Assembly: GCA_028717805.1 (NCBI GenBank)
Contig: JAQUNC010000013.1
Span: forward strand, 1 to 49,025
Direction: 5' to 3'
DNA: 49,025 bases
DNA from: Atribacterota bacterium
Lineage (GTDB): Bacteria; Atribacterota; Phoenicimicrobiia; Phoenicimicrobiales; Stramentimicrobiaceae
Shown here: piece after piece, positions 1 through 10,870 of the stretch
Layout: every line of letters starts with the position of its first letter
Position numbering within the stretch: position 1 is the stretch's first letter
Position numbers and translations under genes: made by a program
Notes under the pieces: model-generated
Seen by the model: the letters and a program-made list of their open reading frames with translations, nothing else
Database searches by the model: none
Told to the model about the DNA's origin: nothing

Positions 1-755
<755 letters not shown>

Positions 756-757
<2 letters not shown>

Positions 758-811
758 TAAGGGGATGAAAAAGAGATGAACCGAAATCCGCCTCTTTCCT
801 CTCCCCTTAAA
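756..811 (-). other. Inverted repeat at the 16S leader/5' end boundary
   Basis: A perfect 10-nt inverted repeat (756-765 and 802-811) brackets the mature 16S 5' end, with a purine/pyrimidine-rich 36-nt loop. In the rRNA precursor it would form a local hairpin directly upstream of the 16S start. It may be a processing signal or an alternative to the long-range 16S processing stem, whose 3' half lies outside the window. Nothing else gene-like is visible in the leader between 812 and 959. Confidence 0.5.
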
Positions 812-959
812 ATTGACACCGAAATAGGCTGCCTCTGTGAGTGAGGGCAACCTGATAAAGTTAGATCAAAGCATCTGGCTGGGTGCTATTTGTTTATCAA
901 AGTACAGGACCCCCCGGTTTAAACCAAAGAATGGTTCAACCTTAAGAAGGGCAAATAAG

Positions 960-988
960 ATAGTAACAGAGATAGGGGGAGTTGTCAA
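960..988 (-). promoter_or_regulatory. rRNA promoter P2 (proximal)
   Basis: On the minus strand a perfect TTGACA -35 (983-988) is followed by a 17-nt spacer and a TACTAT -10 (960-965). It points at the 16S gene, about 200 nt upstream of the mature 5' end. It is the closest match to the sigma-70 consensus in this intergenic region. Confidence 0.85.
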
Positions 989-1066
989 GAATTTTTCTAA
1001 AAAAATAGATATTTTTTAACTTTAATAATGCTATAGATATTTTAAAGTTAAAACTCTGATGACTAA

Positions 1067-1095
1067 ATTATAATATAAAATCAATATTTTTTCAA
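1067..1095 (-). promoter_or_regulatory. rRNA promoter P1 (distal)
   Basis: On the minus strand TTGAAA (1090-1095), a 17-nt spacer and a perfect TATAAT (1067-1072) lie about 107 nt upstream of the P2 promoter. Tandem promoters are typical of rRNA operons. The element begins just downstream of the tyrS stop codon, so rRNA transcription is independent of tyrS. Confidence 0.8.
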
Positions 1096-1115
1096 GTAGA
1101 CAAATGCTATAGTAT

Positions 1116-2336
1116 TTAAACTATTTTAATGCGATAAAAATATAATTTACCTATTCTGAGAATATCTCCATCCTTAATTTCTATATCAATATTAGTATAC
1201 AACACCTTCTCATTGTTGATTTTAATTCCACCCTGTTCAATAATTCGTAAAATATCACCAGTACTTTTAAATAACTTGGTTAGCTTGATAAGTTTTACAA
1301 TCCACACCTTATTTTCTTTTAAAATTTGATTAGGTAACAACAAATTTTGGATATTTTTTGGAGTTTTCTTTTCCTGAAATACCTTTTGAAAATGTTGTTC
1401 TGCTTCATTTGCCTGATCATATCCATGATACATTTTTACTATCTCTTTTGCTAATCTTTTCTTGATAATAAGGGGCGAAACAACATTATCCCTTAATTCC
1501 TGTTCAATTTTAGCTATATCAGTATAAGAAGTATCTGTTAATAACTCAAAATAAGCCAATAATAATTTATCAGGTATAGACATTATTTTCCCATACATAT
1601 CAAAAGGATGCTCATTAATCCCTATATAGTTACCCAGGCTTTTACTCATTTTTTCTACACCATCAGTTCCCTCAATAATAGGCATGGTAATAATAACCTG
1701 TGGTTCCTGATGGTATTCTCTTTGCAGTTCTCTTCCTACCAATAAATTAAATTTTTGATCGGTACCACCTAATTCAACATCAGCGCTTAAAGCAATAGAA
1801 TCGTAGCCCTGCATGAGAGGGTATAAAAATTCATGAATACCAATGGGTTTTTTCTCTTGAAAACGATTAGCAAAATCATCTCTTTCTAGCATACGGGCTA
1901 CAGTATATTTAGAACATAATTTGATTACCTCTACAAAAGATAATTTCCCTAACCAATTACTATTAAATTCCACTATAGTTTTTTCTGGATTTAGTATCTT
2001 AAATACCTGCTCTTTATAAGTTTCAGCATTTCTTTTCACTTCATCTGGTGTTAGCTGTTTTCTGGTAGCAGAACGACCACTTGGATCACCAATCATACCA
2101 GTAAAATCACCTATAAGAAAATATACCTCGTGTCCCAGGTCTTGAAAATGTCTTAATTTTCTTAATCCCACTGTGTGACCTAAATGAATATCTGGTGCAC
2201 TGGGATCAAAGCCTTGTTTAATACGTAAGGGGATTTTGGTCTTTTTAGAATTAACTAATTTTTTTTCTAATTCTTCTTCTGAAATAATCTCTTTTGTTCC
2301 TCTTTTAATTATCTTCATTTCTTCAGACAGGTCCAT
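1116..2336 (-). CDS. tyrS: Tyrosyl-tRNA synthetase
   Basis: Class I aminoacyl-tRNA synthetase that charges tRNA-Tyr in the cytosol. The HIGH signature appears as HLGH at residues 51-54 and KMSKS at 229-233. The GDPSGRS segment (about 83-89) and the C-terminal S4-type RNA-binding domain (about 345-405) match the TyrZ-like branch of bacterial TyrRS, and 406 aa fits that branch. The ATG used here has a Shine-Dalgarno-like AAGGAG about 15 nt upstream, which is long; a second in-frame ATG at codon 7 is possible. queT lies 183 nt upstream on the same strand with no recognisable T-box between them. The rRNA promoters start immediately downstream. Confidence 0.97.
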   Translation of the reverse strand: MDLSEEMKIIKRGTKEIISEEELEKKLVNSKKTKIPLRIKQGFDPSAPDIHLGHTVGLRKLRHFQDLGHEVYFLIGDFTGMIGDPSGRSATRKQLTPDEVKRNAETYKEQVFKILNPEKTIVEFNSNWLGKLSFVEVIKLCSKYTVARMLERDDFANRFQEKKPIGIHEFLYPLMQGYDSIALSADVELGGTDQKFNLLVGRELQREYHQEPQVIITMPIIEGTDGVEKMSKSLGNYIGINEHPFDMYGKIMSIPDKLLLAYFELLTDTSYTDIAKIEQELRDNVVSPLIIKKRLAKEIVKMYHGYDQANEAEQHFQKVFQEKKTPKNIQNLLLPNQILKENKVWIVKLIKLTKLFKSTGDILRIIEQGGIKINNEKVLYTNIDIEIKDGDILRIGKLYFYRIKIV

Positions 2337-2519
2337 TTTATGTTATTTCTACTCCTTCCTTCTATAAATAATATAGTTAATTAACATCACAGTTGCATAG
2401 TGTATGTTGTTAGGAAAATATCCTCCACTAATATCCTGATTTTGAGAACTTTTGGTAAAAAAATAATGTTTAATTAACATATCTTAATCTTTAATGTTAA
2501 ACCACCTTAGTTCTTATAC

Positions 2520-2996
2520 TCATTTATTATTATTAGTATAAATCCATATTTTTCTCTTTAATAAAATCAACAATAAAGGGTAACCTAATAAATAACAAGC
2601 AATTAATTGTCCTAAAAAAATATAACTAACAGTTAACCAATAAGGCAGTTTAAATAAAATATGAATATATAGGCTTACTCCCAGAGAATTTACCACTACC
2701 GGTGGAAGAGGTGCAAAAAGTGGCTTTTTCATTTTATAGGTTAAAACTGCTGCTATTAGAGTACATAAACTCCCTCCTAAAACATCAGTAATGCCAAGCC
2801 CTCCCCATAAATTTGCTAAAATACATCCTAAGAATAATCCACCAATCGCTGCTGGATCAATAAAGGGCAATACTGCCAATGCTTCAGCAATCCTGACCTG
2901 TACTGGACCATAACTAATTGGCGCAAATATTATATTTATGGTAGTATATATTGCAGCAATTAACGCAATACGAACCAGGTAATATGGCTTTAACAA
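2520..2996 (-). CDS. queT: QueT-family transporter (queuosine precursor ECF S-component)
   Basis: A 158-aa hydrophobic protein with about five membrane segments. Its conserved features (a polar VRIAEALAVLP segment, then IGGLFLGCILAN) match the QueT family of ECF transporter substrate-binding subunits. By family it would import a queuosine precursor such as preQ1 or queuine with a shared energising module, which is not in this window. It starts at a TTG codon with a well-placed AAGGAA seven nt upstream. A TATAAT with an upstream TG (3032-3037) could be its extended -10. I looked for a preQ1 riboswitch in the 160-nt divergent region and saw none. The stop is TGA, followed two codons later by TAA. 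Confidence 0.85.
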   Translation of the reverse strand: MLKPYYLVRIALIAAIYTTINIIFAPISYGPVQVRIAEALAVLPFIDPAAIGGLFLGCILANLWGGLGITDVLGGSLCTLIAAVLTYKMKKPLFAPLPPVVVNSLGVSLYIHILFKLPYWLTVSYIFLGQLIACYLLGYPLLLILLKRKIWIYTNNNK

Positions 2997-3063
2997 TTAA
3001 GATTCCTTAAATTTAATAAAAAGTTTTTTTAATTATAGCATATTTCCCTAGAAGTAAAAAAGT

Positions 3064-3090
3064 TTGACAAATTATAATACAATATATAAT
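3064..3090 (+). promoter_or_regulatory. Candidate promoter for the penicillin-binding protein gene
   Basis: TTGACA (3064-3069) and TATAAT (3085-3090) both match the consensus, but the spacer is only 15 nt, which is short. The pair lies 67 nt upstream of the PBP start codon in the divergent region shared with queT. Confidence 0.45.
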
Positions 3091-3156
3091 GGAGATTAAT
3101 ATCTGTCTTACAATTTTCACAATAATCAAGGATTATAATATTTTTAGGATAATGTT

Positions 3157-5319
3157 ATGAATTCCAGAAAAAAGAATAAGAAATCAAAAAATCACTCACT
3201 CTTTCCAAAAATATTCTCCCTATCTCTATTTTTATTGATTTTATCCTTTGTATTATCTCTCACCTTCTTAATCTCACTTTCCAGCCAAAAAATGGGTGAA
3301 ATAGTAAAAAGTAGTAATTTTATGAGTCCTGTTACCAGTAAGGTATATGATATCAATGGAAAGCTTATCACTGAATTTTTTCAGGAAAATCGTACACCTA
3401 TTTCTTTATCAGAGATACCATCAAATCTTATTAATGCCTTTATAGCGATTGAAGATACTAATTTTTATAAACACCATGGAATATCAATTCGTGGTATCAT
3501 CAGGGCTATGGTTGAAAATTTTAAAGAAAGCGGAAGATTTTTCCAGGGTCAGGGTGGCAGTACAATCACCCAACAATTAGCAGTCAACACATTCTTAACC
3601 AGAGAAGAAAAATTATCTCGAAAAATAAAAGATGCCCTGCTGGCTTTACAGATTGAAAGAACTTTTACTAAAGATGAAATTCTGGAAATGTATCTGAATC
3701 TTATTTACTTCGGTCATGGAGCCCATGGTATAGTCTCCGCCGCAACATTATACTTTGATAAGCCGGCCTCAGAGCTTTCACTTGCTGAAAGTGCTCTAAT
3801 AGCTGGAATTCCACGAAGACCTTACTTTTATTCTCCATTTATAAATTTAGAAGCTTCTTTAAAAAGGAAAAATATAATCCTAAAAAGAATGTTTGATCTG
3901 GGATATATCAAAGAAAATGAATATCTCCAAGCGAGAGAAGAAGAAATAATATTAAACCATAATAGAGATTCTCAGGAGATTGCTCCTCATTTCTCCAGTT
4001 ACATAAGAACAATATTATTAGATAAGTACGGAGTTAATATGGTATTTAAGGGTGGTTTGAAGATTTATACCACACTTGATCTAAGCTTACAGGAAAAGGC
4101 CAAAGATGCTTTCTTAAAAAGTGGACGGGAGGGAGCCTTAATTGCTATTGAACCTTACACTGGCCATATAAAAGCAATGGTGGGTGGGAAAAACTATGAA
4201 GAAAGTGAATTTAATAGAGCTACTCAAGCTTATCGTCAGCCTGGATCTTCTTTTAAAACCTTTGTTTATCTGACTGCTATAGAAAAAAGGATTTCTCCTA
4301 GTTTAATAATGGAAGACTCCCCGGTTGTATACGAAAATGGTTGGTCTCCTAAAAATTATGAAAAGGAGTTTAGAGGTCCAGTTACCTTGAGAGAGGCTTT
4401 TGAAGATTCTATAAATGTAATTGGAGTAAAATTATTAGAAAGAGTTGGGGTTAGAGATGTAATACAAAATGCTCAAAAAGCAGGAATAAAAAGTACCCTA
4501 CGGCCAGATCTTTCTCTAGCTCTTGGTACTTCGGAAGTAACACCTTTAGAAATGGCTTCGGCTTATGCAACTATCGCTAATATGGGTACCTATATTGAAC
4601 CAACTGCCATAATCAAAGTTGAAGACTATAATGGAAAGATACTGGAACAGAATCAAATTATTAAGAAAAAGGTTTTTTCAGAAGACATATGTTATACCCT
4701 AATTAAATTAATGGAAGGTGTCATTGTAAGAGGTACTGGTTTTAATGCCAGAATTGGTAGACCTGCCGCAGGAAAAACAGGCACAACTGATGAATTTATC
4801 GATGCCTGGTTTGTTGGATTTACCCCGGAATTGGTATGTTCTGTCTACATTGGTAATGATGATCGAAAACCTCTTGGCAACAGAATTACTGGTGGCATAG
4901 TAGCTGCTCCTATCTGGCATGATTTTATGGCTAATTCACTACAAGATAAACCAATAAGTGAATTTCCCAGACCAAAGAATGTTACAGAAATGTTGGTATG
5001 TGCCAAAACTGGACTAATACCCAGCAACAAGTGTGCCAACACTGTTTCAGTGACATTTCTTTCCGGCACCGAACCCACTCAAACCTGTTATGAAGGTGCC
5101 GGTTTACTTCCTGAATATGTTGTTGAATCAAGCCCACCTGTAGAGGAAGTGCCAGTTATCTCTGGTGAAAAGAATTTTCCCTTGCTGGAAGAAATAGAAA
5201 TACTGCAAAAAGATGGTATGGATGATGGAATTACTAAGCCCGAGGAAACAAAAAAAGAAACATTACAGTCATTAGTTAATGAGTTAAGAAAAAGATTAGA
5301 GCAAAGAAGTAAAGATTAA
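3157..5319 (+). CDS. Class A penicillin-binding protein (PBP1A-type)
   Basis: Bifunctional peptidoglycan synthase with glycosyltransferase and transpeptidase activity, anchored in the inner membrane. After a basic cytoplasmic stretch there is one membrane segment (about residues 17-42). The GT51 domain follows, with the catalytic glutamate at E99 (AIEDTNFYKHHG) and the GGSTITQQL motif. The transpeptidase domain has the SxxK box with nucleophile S364 and K367, the SxN box S418-N420, and KTGTT at 540-544. The 720-aa length is normal. The C-terminal tail is acidic and cysteine-containing and ends in a charged segment. It is one of only two plus-strand genes here, diverging from queT and converging on mutS2 with just 10 nt between the stop codons. 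Confidence 0.96.
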   Translation: MNSRKKNKKSKNHSLFPKIFSLSLFLLILSFVLSLTFLISLSSQKMGEIVKSSNFMSPVTSKVYDINGKLITEFFQENRTPISLSEIPSNLINAFIAIEDTNFYKHHGISIRGIIRAMVENFKESGRFFQGQGGSTITQQLAVNTFLTREEKLSRKIKDALLALQIERTFTKDEILEMYLNLIYFGHGAHGIVSAATLYFDKPASELSLAESALIAGIPRRPYFYSPFINLEASLKRKNIILKRMFDLGYIKENEYLQAREEEIILNHNRDSQEIAPHFSSYIRTILLDKYGVNMVFKGGLKIYTTLDLSLQEKAKDAFLKSGREGALIAIEPYTGHIKAMVGGKNYEESEFNRATQAYRQPGSSFKTFVYLTAIEKRISPSLIMEDSPVVYENGWSPKNYEKEFRGPVTLREAFEDSINVIGVKLLERVGVRDVIQNAQKAGIKSTLRPDLSLALGTSEVTPLEMASAYATIANMGTYIEPTAIIKVEDYNGKILEQNQIIKKKVFSEDICYTLIKLMEGVIVRGTGFNARIGRPAAGKTGTTDEFIDAWFVGFTPELVCSVYIGNDDRKPLGNRITGGIVAAPIWHDFMANSLQDKPISEFPRPKNVTEMLVCAKTGLIPSNKCANTVSVTFLSGTEPTQTCYEGAGLLPEYVVESSPPVEEVPVISGEKNFPLLEEIEILQKDGMDDGITKPEETKKETLQSLVNELRKRLEQRSKD

Positions 5320-5329
5320 ACCACTAATT

Positions 5330-7702
5330 TTAAAAATAAACCACTGTTACTCCATTCCCGCCTTCATAATTTTCTCCATAACGGTAATTTTTTATATATT
5401 TAAGCTTTTCCAGGAGATGAGCGACTGTTTTCCTCAAAATACCTTTCCCCTTACCGTGGACAATGTATACAGGGGATATATTCAAGAGAAAAGCATCATC
5501 AAGGTATTTTTCCAGTCTAACGCTGGCTTCACCAGCATTCATATGACGAATATCTATTTCATTTTTAAAATAAGCTTTTTTCTCAATATGATCTTCCTGC
5601 AGCGAAACTGTTTGTTTACTAAATTTATTCTCTTTTTCTCTTTGTTCTAAACCAGTTTTATCTAATTTTTTTATATCGTCAACAGAAACTCTTAATTTTA
5701 TATTACCCGCCTGCACAGTATATTGGTGCTTCTTATCATTCTTCTCCAGAATAATCCCTTCCTTCTGCAAACTCTTAATAACAACATAATCGCCTTCCTT
5801 AAAAAATCTGGCTTCTTCAGGAATTAAATCATATTTTTCAACCTGATTTTTAATCTCTTTTTTTACATTCTCTAGAGCAATGATTTGCTTTGTATATTTT
5901 CCCGGTATATCTTTATTTTTCCTTAGAGCAGAAATTATTTCTCTTGCTTTGGTTTGAGCAGTGGCGATTATCTTCTCGGCTTCTTGATAAGCTGCCAGCT
6001 TTATTTTGATCTTCTCTTTGTCCAGAGCATTAATCCTTTCTTCCAGTTCTTTCTTTAACTTTTTTATTTCTAGCTCTTCTGCTTTCATATATTTCAAACT
6101 TTCGGCAATTTGGATTCTATCTTTTTCCATTCTCTTAATTAAATTTTCCAGATCTAATTTTTCTCTTTCTAAATATCCCTCTGCATTCTTTAGAACAAGA
6201 TCGGGTAACCCTAATCTTTGAGCAACAGCAAAAGCACAGCTTTTACCTGGAAGACCAATAGATATTTTAAAAGTTGGTTGCAGTGTTTTTTCATCAAACT
6301 CTACTCTAGCATTCCTTATTCCCTCGGTAAGATAGGCATATGCTTTTAGACTATCATGGTGGGTAGTACTTAAGACCTTACTTCCTTTCTCTCTTAATAA
6401 ATCAAGAAAAGCCATAGCTAAAGCTGCGCCTTCAGAGGGATCAGTCCCGGCTCCTAATTCATCCAGTAATACCAGAGAGCATTGATCAACACTATCCAAT
6501 ATATTTATTATATTTCTCATATGGGAAGAAAAAGTACTTAAATTCTGTTCTATGCTCTGTTCATCGCCAATATCAGCAAATATCTGCTTAAAAATAGCTA
6601 TTTCACTATCTACTGCTGCAGGAATATGCAATCCTGATTGGGCCATCAAATTCAACAACCCAACCGTCTTAAGAGTTACTGTCTTTCCCCCAGTGTTGGG
6701 TCCGGTAATTATTAAAGTATCAAACTTGTCACCTAATTCAATATCAATAGGAACTACCTTATTTTTCAAAAGAGGATGCCTTGCTTGAAATAGACGTATT
6801 ATACCGTTAGTATTTATTTTTGGCTCAATAGCATTCATTTTTTTACTTATCTCCGCTTTAGCATTTATCAGATCTAATTCGCCTAAATATTTCAGATTAG
6901 ATAAAATATCCTCTCCACTCTCTCCCACTAAAGCAGTTAATCTTTGTAGTATTCTGTATTCTTCCTTTTTTTCTTCCTGAAATAGCTCTCTTAACTCGTT
7001 ATTGAATTCCACTACAATTAATGGTTCCACAAAGACAGTGAGGCCGCTTTCAGACTTATCATGTATCACTCCCGGAAATTTACTTTTTTCTTGCTGTTTC
7101 ACCGGGATAACATATCTTCCCTGACGAATAGTAATAATATCATCCTGAATAAGGGAGCGGTTTTGAGGGTCCCTAATAGTATTCTCTAATCTATCTCTTA
7201 TTTTCTTTTCAATACTACTTATTTTTTGTCTTATCTTTTTCAGCAAAGGACTGGCATCATCTACAATCTCTGCTTCTTCATTGATACAATCTTTAATTGT
7301 TTTTTCTAATACTCGAAAATACTTTAGAGCAAAAGCTCTTTTCTTAATTAAGGGAATTTCTTCTGCAGAATATTTTTCAAAAAACTCCTTCGTTTGATGA
7401 AAGCATTCCAGGATTTTAACAATATAAGCTAGAGTTTTGGCACTTAGAATGCTATCCAGTATTTCAGCTTCCTTTATATACGCTTCAATATCTTTTTCTA
7501 AAGGGATAATAGGGAAACGACCAAACTGTTCTAACACATTCTTCATCTCAGTTGTTTCTTTTTGCCACTGTTTTATTATAGTAATATCTGAAGATGGCTG
7601 AAGTTCTTTTAATTGTTGTTTCGCTAAGAAGGTAAAAAGCTCTTTCTTTAATAATTCTTTTATCTTAAAATAATCTAACACTTCAAAAAGATGTTTATTC
7701 AT
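5330..7702 (-). CDS. mutS2: Endonuclease MutS2
   Basis: MutS2-family ATPase of 790 aa. It has the MutS-like core and clamp, a Walker A motif GPNTGGKT beginning at G334, a Walker B/signature segment (LVLLDELGAGTDPSEGAA), a long charged coiled coil (about 510-640) and a C-terminal Smr nuclease domain (about 715-790, with HGKGKG). Characterised members suppress homologous recombination or act in ribosome-collision rescue rather than classical mismatch repair. The MutS1 mismatch-reading domain is absent, as expected. It follows cvpA at a distance of 126 nt in the same direction, the conserved pheST-cvpA-mutS2 neighbourhood. No strong Shine-Dalgarno is visible before the ATG. Confidence 0.97.
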   Translation of the reverse strand: MNKHLFEVLDYFKIKELLKKELFTFLAKQQLKELQPSSDITIIKQWQKETTEMKNVLEQFGRFPIIPLEKDIEAYIKEAEILDSILSAKTLAYIVKILECFHQTKEFFEKYSAEEIPLIKKRAFALKYFRVLEKTIKDCINEEAEIVDDASPLLKKIRQKISSIEKKIRDRLENTIRDPQNRSLIQDDIITIRQGRYVIPVKQQEKSKFPGVIHDKSESGLTVFVEPLIVVEFNNELRELFQEEKKEEYRILQRLTALVGESGEDILSNLKYLGELDLINAKAEISKKMNAIEPKINTNGIIRLFQARHPLLKNKVVPIDIELGDKFDTLIITGPNTGGKTVTLKTVGLLNLMAQSGLHIPAAVDSEIAIFKQIFADIGDEQSIEQNLSTFSSHMRNIINILDSVDQCSLVLLDELGAGTDPSEGAALAMAFLDLLREKGSKVLSTTHHDSLKAYAYLTEGIRNARVEFDEKTLQPTFKISIGLPGKSCAFAVAQRLGLPDLVLKNAEGYLEREKLDLENLIKRMEKDRIQIAESLKYMKAEELEIKKLKKELEERINALDKEKIKIKLAAYQEAEKIIATAQTKAREIISALRKNKDIPGKYTKQIIALENVKKEIKNQVEKYDLIPEEARFFKEGDYVVIKSLQKEGIILEKNDKKHQYTVQAGNIKLRVSVDDIKKLDKTGLEQREKENKFSKQTVSLQEDHIEKKAYFKNEIDIRHMNAGEASVRLEKYLDDAFLLNISPVYIVHGKGKGILRKTVAHLLEKLKYIKNYRYGENYEGGNGVTVVYF

Positions 7703-7828
7703 AAAGATCTTCAGGGAAACAATACCCTTTAATCCTTCTATCTATTTTTTGATCCATTTTAATTTTTATAAATCCTATCTGATAATTCTGTTAAAATTTA
7801 TTGCTTTTAAAAAACTCATTTCCAATTT

Positions 7829-8374
7829 TTAGATATTAATATTTTGATATAATCTTTCTCTTAAATATTCAGTTTCAAACTGAAAATGTCCTGGTAACCA
7901 TTCTCGTACAGAATTATATATAATTATTAAGCTATCCAGTAGAGGCTTAGCTAAAATAGAATCCGATATCTGAGTTCTCATTTCTAATGGTAACGGAATA
8001 AAATTTACCAGGAATAATAACAAGCTTACTATAATTGCACCCCTGATAAATCCGAATAATGAACCACCTAAATTGTTTATCCAATTTAAAAATAATAACG
8101 CTACAATTCGGCTTAATATTGTTTCTAGTATTCTAAAACATAATATAACCACAATAAAAATAATAATAAAACTAATTATATTAGATAAGGCTTGATTCCA
8201 CTTGAATTGCTTTATGAGAAAAACGCTTAGGTCATGATACCAGAATATTGAAATAAAAATGGCAGAAACTAATCCTATCAATGTTAATATTTCCGCAATA
8301 ACACCTCTTTTAAAACCTAGACATACATTAAATAAGACAATTATAAGAATGATTAAATCAACTAAGTTAATGAT
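7829..8374 (-). CDS. cvpA: CvpA family membrane protein, with a non-canonical start
   Basis: Small inner-membrane protein of the CvpA family with about four membrane segments. Only 150 codons follow the first conventional start (TTG at 8281). The reading frame stays open upstream, however, and encodes a typical CvpA N-terminus (NLVDLIILIIVLFN, then GFKRGVIAEI). A strong AGGAGG (8384-8389) lies nine nt before an in-frame ATC (8372-8374), so I place the start there, giving 181 aa. ATT at 8371 is the alternative. No ATG, GTG or TTG occurs in frame between the ribosome binding site and 8281. The gene follows pheT closely and precedes mutS2, a conserved arrangement. The function of the family outside colicin V production is poorly defined. 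Confidence 0.85.
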   Translation of the reverse strand: MINLVDLIILIIVLFNVCLGFKRGVIAEILTLIGLVSAIFISIFWYHDLSVFLIKQFKWNQALSNIISFIIIFIVVILCFRILETILSRIVALLFLNWINNLGGSLFGFIRGAIIVSLLLFLVNFIPLPLEMRTQISDSILAKPLLDSLIIIYNSVREWLPGHFQFETEYLRERLYQNINI

Positions 8375-8402
8375 TTCTAAAAGCCTCCTGAAATCAATTA
8401 AA

Positions 8403-10841
8403 TTATTGTCTTAAGTTTGCCTGAAAGAGTGCATTCAATCTTATTGTAACATTTTCCATTATTTTGTCGACTTCAATATCCGTTAAAGTTCTATCATCAG
8501 CCTGAAAAAATATTGAAAAAGCTATGCTTTTGTTACTTGGTTTAATCTTTTCCCCTCTAAAAATATCAAATAATTCTACTCTCTTAATAATATCCTGTCC
8601 TACTTCTAAAACTTCCTTTTTTATCTGGGTAAAATTTACATTCTCAGGAACTTCTATTGCTATATCTCTTTGGGTATAAGGATATTTAGGTAAAGACCGA
8701 AAAGTGACTTCTCTATTAATCAATGGATACAGTTCTGCATAATCCAACTCGAATAATAAAATATTCCCTGGTACATCTAAACATTTGGCAATATCCTGAT
8801 GCAACTCACCAAAAAAGGCTATCCTCTTGTTTCCACTCTTTATTAAGCCATTCTTTTGGGGATGAAAAAAGGGTAGATTCCCGGGTAAATAATCTATATC
8901 CCTTATCATTAATGCATCAAAGAGGGATTCTAAAATTCCTTTCAGGTAAAATATATCCCAGTTTTCTGATTTATCCCATATATTCCCCCTGCCTATTTTA
9001 GCTATTCCCCCAGCTATCATTAATTTTTCAACAGGCAGAGAATCGCCCTCAAGCTTACTTTGAGGAAAATAAATCCTTCCGATTTCAAATAATTTTATTT
9101 TTCCCATACTATGATTTACATTCCATTGAATTGTCTTAAGTAAACCTGGTATCAAAGTGGTTCTCATGATGGTTTGCTCTTGAATTAGTGGATTAGCTAA
9201 TTTGACTGTCTGACGAAAATAGTGAGAAGATGGTAATTTCAGCCAATCAAAACATTTTGGAGTAATCATACTATAGCTAATTATCTGATGCATACCGCAA
9301 CCAACCAGAAAACTCCTTATTTTATCCACAATTTTTTGTCTATTGCTTTTACCTTCCTGTATCACCGTAGATTTAAACAAAGTAGAGGGAATGTTTTCAT
9401 AACCAAATATCCTGGCAATTTCTTCAATAACATCTACATCTCTTTGTACATCACTCCTAAAACTGGGAGGTGTAAGTTCTAAATAATTATCAATCTCATG
9501 ATTGATTTTAAATTCCAACTTAGTTAAAATATCAACAACTTTTTCTGTAATCTCACTATTGTTGTTAGCGATTGTGGTTCCTAAAACCCTACTTATTTTA
9601 GGCAGATAAAGTTTGATTGGCTTTGTCCTGCTCAATTGTTTACTGTATTGGTTTATGACTCCAGAAAGAAGCTTGCCTGAGGTAAGTTGGGTTATAAGAT
9701 AAGCAGCTCTATTCAGAGCAAAAACCTGGCCAAATGGATCTATGCCTTTTTCAAAACGATTAGAAGCATCTGTCCTCAAAGTAAAATAGTGACTGGTTCT
9801 TCTATTATTAACTGCATCAAAATATGCTGATTCCAAAAATACGTCTTTTGTAGTAGTCTTAATTTCAGAATTCTCACCTCCCATAACACCCGCTAAGGCA
9901 ATAGCTCGATCGCAATCAGCAATAACCAGATTATCTTTTGTTAATATCCGTTCAATGCCATCTAAAGTCCTAAATTTTTCCCCGGGATTAGCTCTGCGAA
10001 TGATTATTTTCTGACCATGAATAAAATTAAGGTCAAAGGCATGAAGAGGCTGTCCCGTCTCCATCATAACATAATTAGTCACATCAACTATGTTATTAAT
10101 TGGTCTGATGCCCAGTAAAAATAATTTCCATCTTAACCAGAATGGTGAATGTTTCACCTGCAATTCCCTAATTATTCTGCCAGCATAGCGAGGACAAAGA
10201 TCTTCATCCTCTACTTCCACTGATATACAATCGGTTATCAATTCCTCTGTTTCTACTAACTTTATCTCCGGTAATCGTAAGGTTTTCCCGGAAAAAGCTG
10301 ATATTTCCCGAGCAATCCCAATTATACTCAATAAATCAGGGCGATTGGAGAAAATTTCAAAATCAAAAATTACATCATCTACCATTCCTGTTAAATTTTC
10401 AATCCTTTCTCCTAAAGGTAAGTTCTTATCTAAGATTAATACACCGGGTGATTTGCTCTTCTCCAATCCCAATTCGGAAGCTGAACAAATCATCCCCTGT
10501 GAATATACTCCTTGAATTATTTTCTCTTCAATCTTTCCTAATCCTGGTAAAGCACCACCTTCCAATACTACCGGAACATAATCTCCTACTTTCATATTTC
10601 TTGCACCACAAACAACTTCTAATGTTCTACTTTTAATATCTACTGTACAAACCAATAGATTACTATTGTTATGGACAGGTTTAATATCAGCTATTTTCCC
10701 TACCAATACTCCCTGAACCTCTTTAAATATTGGAGTAGTATGTTCAGCAACAATACCATTCATAGAAAGCCGTTCAGCTAGTTCTTCCGGTGATAAATTA
10801 ATATCTACATACTCTTTTAATAAATTATATGAGACCTGCAT
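8403..10841 (-). CDS. pheT: Phenylalanyl-tRNA synthetase beta subunit
   Basis: Beta subunit of the alpha2-beta2 PheRS, carrying tRNA recognition and editing. Visible in order are an N-terminal tRNA-binding OB domain (about 40-150), the B3/B4 editing region, the B5 domain, a catalytic-like core with an FRSDVQRDVDVIEEIARIFGY segment split across the B5 boundary, and a C-terminal ferredoxin-fold anticodon-binding domain (PKYPYTQRDIAIEV onwards). I use the second ATG (10841): GGGAGG lies nine nt upstream of it but directly abuts the first ATG at 10850. The resulting 812 aa is typical. It lies 29 nt downstream of pheS and is co-transcribed under the pheS T-box. Confidence 0.97.
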   Translation of the reverse strand: MQVSYNLLKEYVDINLSPEELAERLSMNGIVAEHTTPIFKEVQGVLVGKIADIKPVHNNSNLLVCTVDIKSRTLEVVCGARNMKVGDYVPVVLEGGALPGLGKIEEKIIQGVYSQGMICSASELGLEKSKSPGVLILDKNLPLGERIENLTGMVDDVIFDFEIFSNRPDLLSIIGIAREISAFSGKTLRLPEIKLVETEELITDCISVEVEDEDLCPRYAGRIIRELQVKHSPFWLRWKLFLLGIRPINNIVDVTNYVMMETGQPLHAFDLNFIHGQKIIIRRANPGEKFRTLDGIERILTKDNLVIADCDRAIALAGVMGGENSEIKTTTKDVFLESAYFDAVNNRRTSHYFTLRTDASNRFEKGIDPFGQVFALNRAAYLITQLTSGKLLSGVINQYSKQLSRTKPIKLYLPKISRVLGTTIANNNSEITEKVVDILTKLEFKINHEIDNYLELTPPSFRSDVQRDVDVIEEIARIFGYENIPSTLFKSTVIQEGKSNRQKIVDKIRSFLVGCGMHQIISYSMITPKCFDWLKLPSSHYFRQTVKLANPLIQEQTIMRTTLIPGLLKTIQWNVNHSMGKIKLFEIGRIYFPQSKLEGDSLPVEKLMIAGGIAKIGRGNIWDKSENWDIFYLKGILESLFDALMIRDIDYLPGNLPFFHPQKNGLIKSGNKRIAFFGELHQDIAKCLDVPGNILLFELDYAELYPLINREVTFRSLPKYPYTQRDIAIEVPENVNFTQIKKEVLEVGQDIIKRVELFDIFRGEKIKPSNKSIAFSIFFQADDRTLTDIEVDKIMENVTIRLNALFQANLRQ

Positions 10842-10870
10842 GAAACCCATCCTCCCTATAAATTTCCATT

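Noticed and set aside
2997-3156. Possible preQ1 riboswitch before queT
   Set aside because: The region lacks a recognisable preQ1-I or preQ1-II aptamer pattern; only a promoter and an ordinary ribosome binding site are visible.
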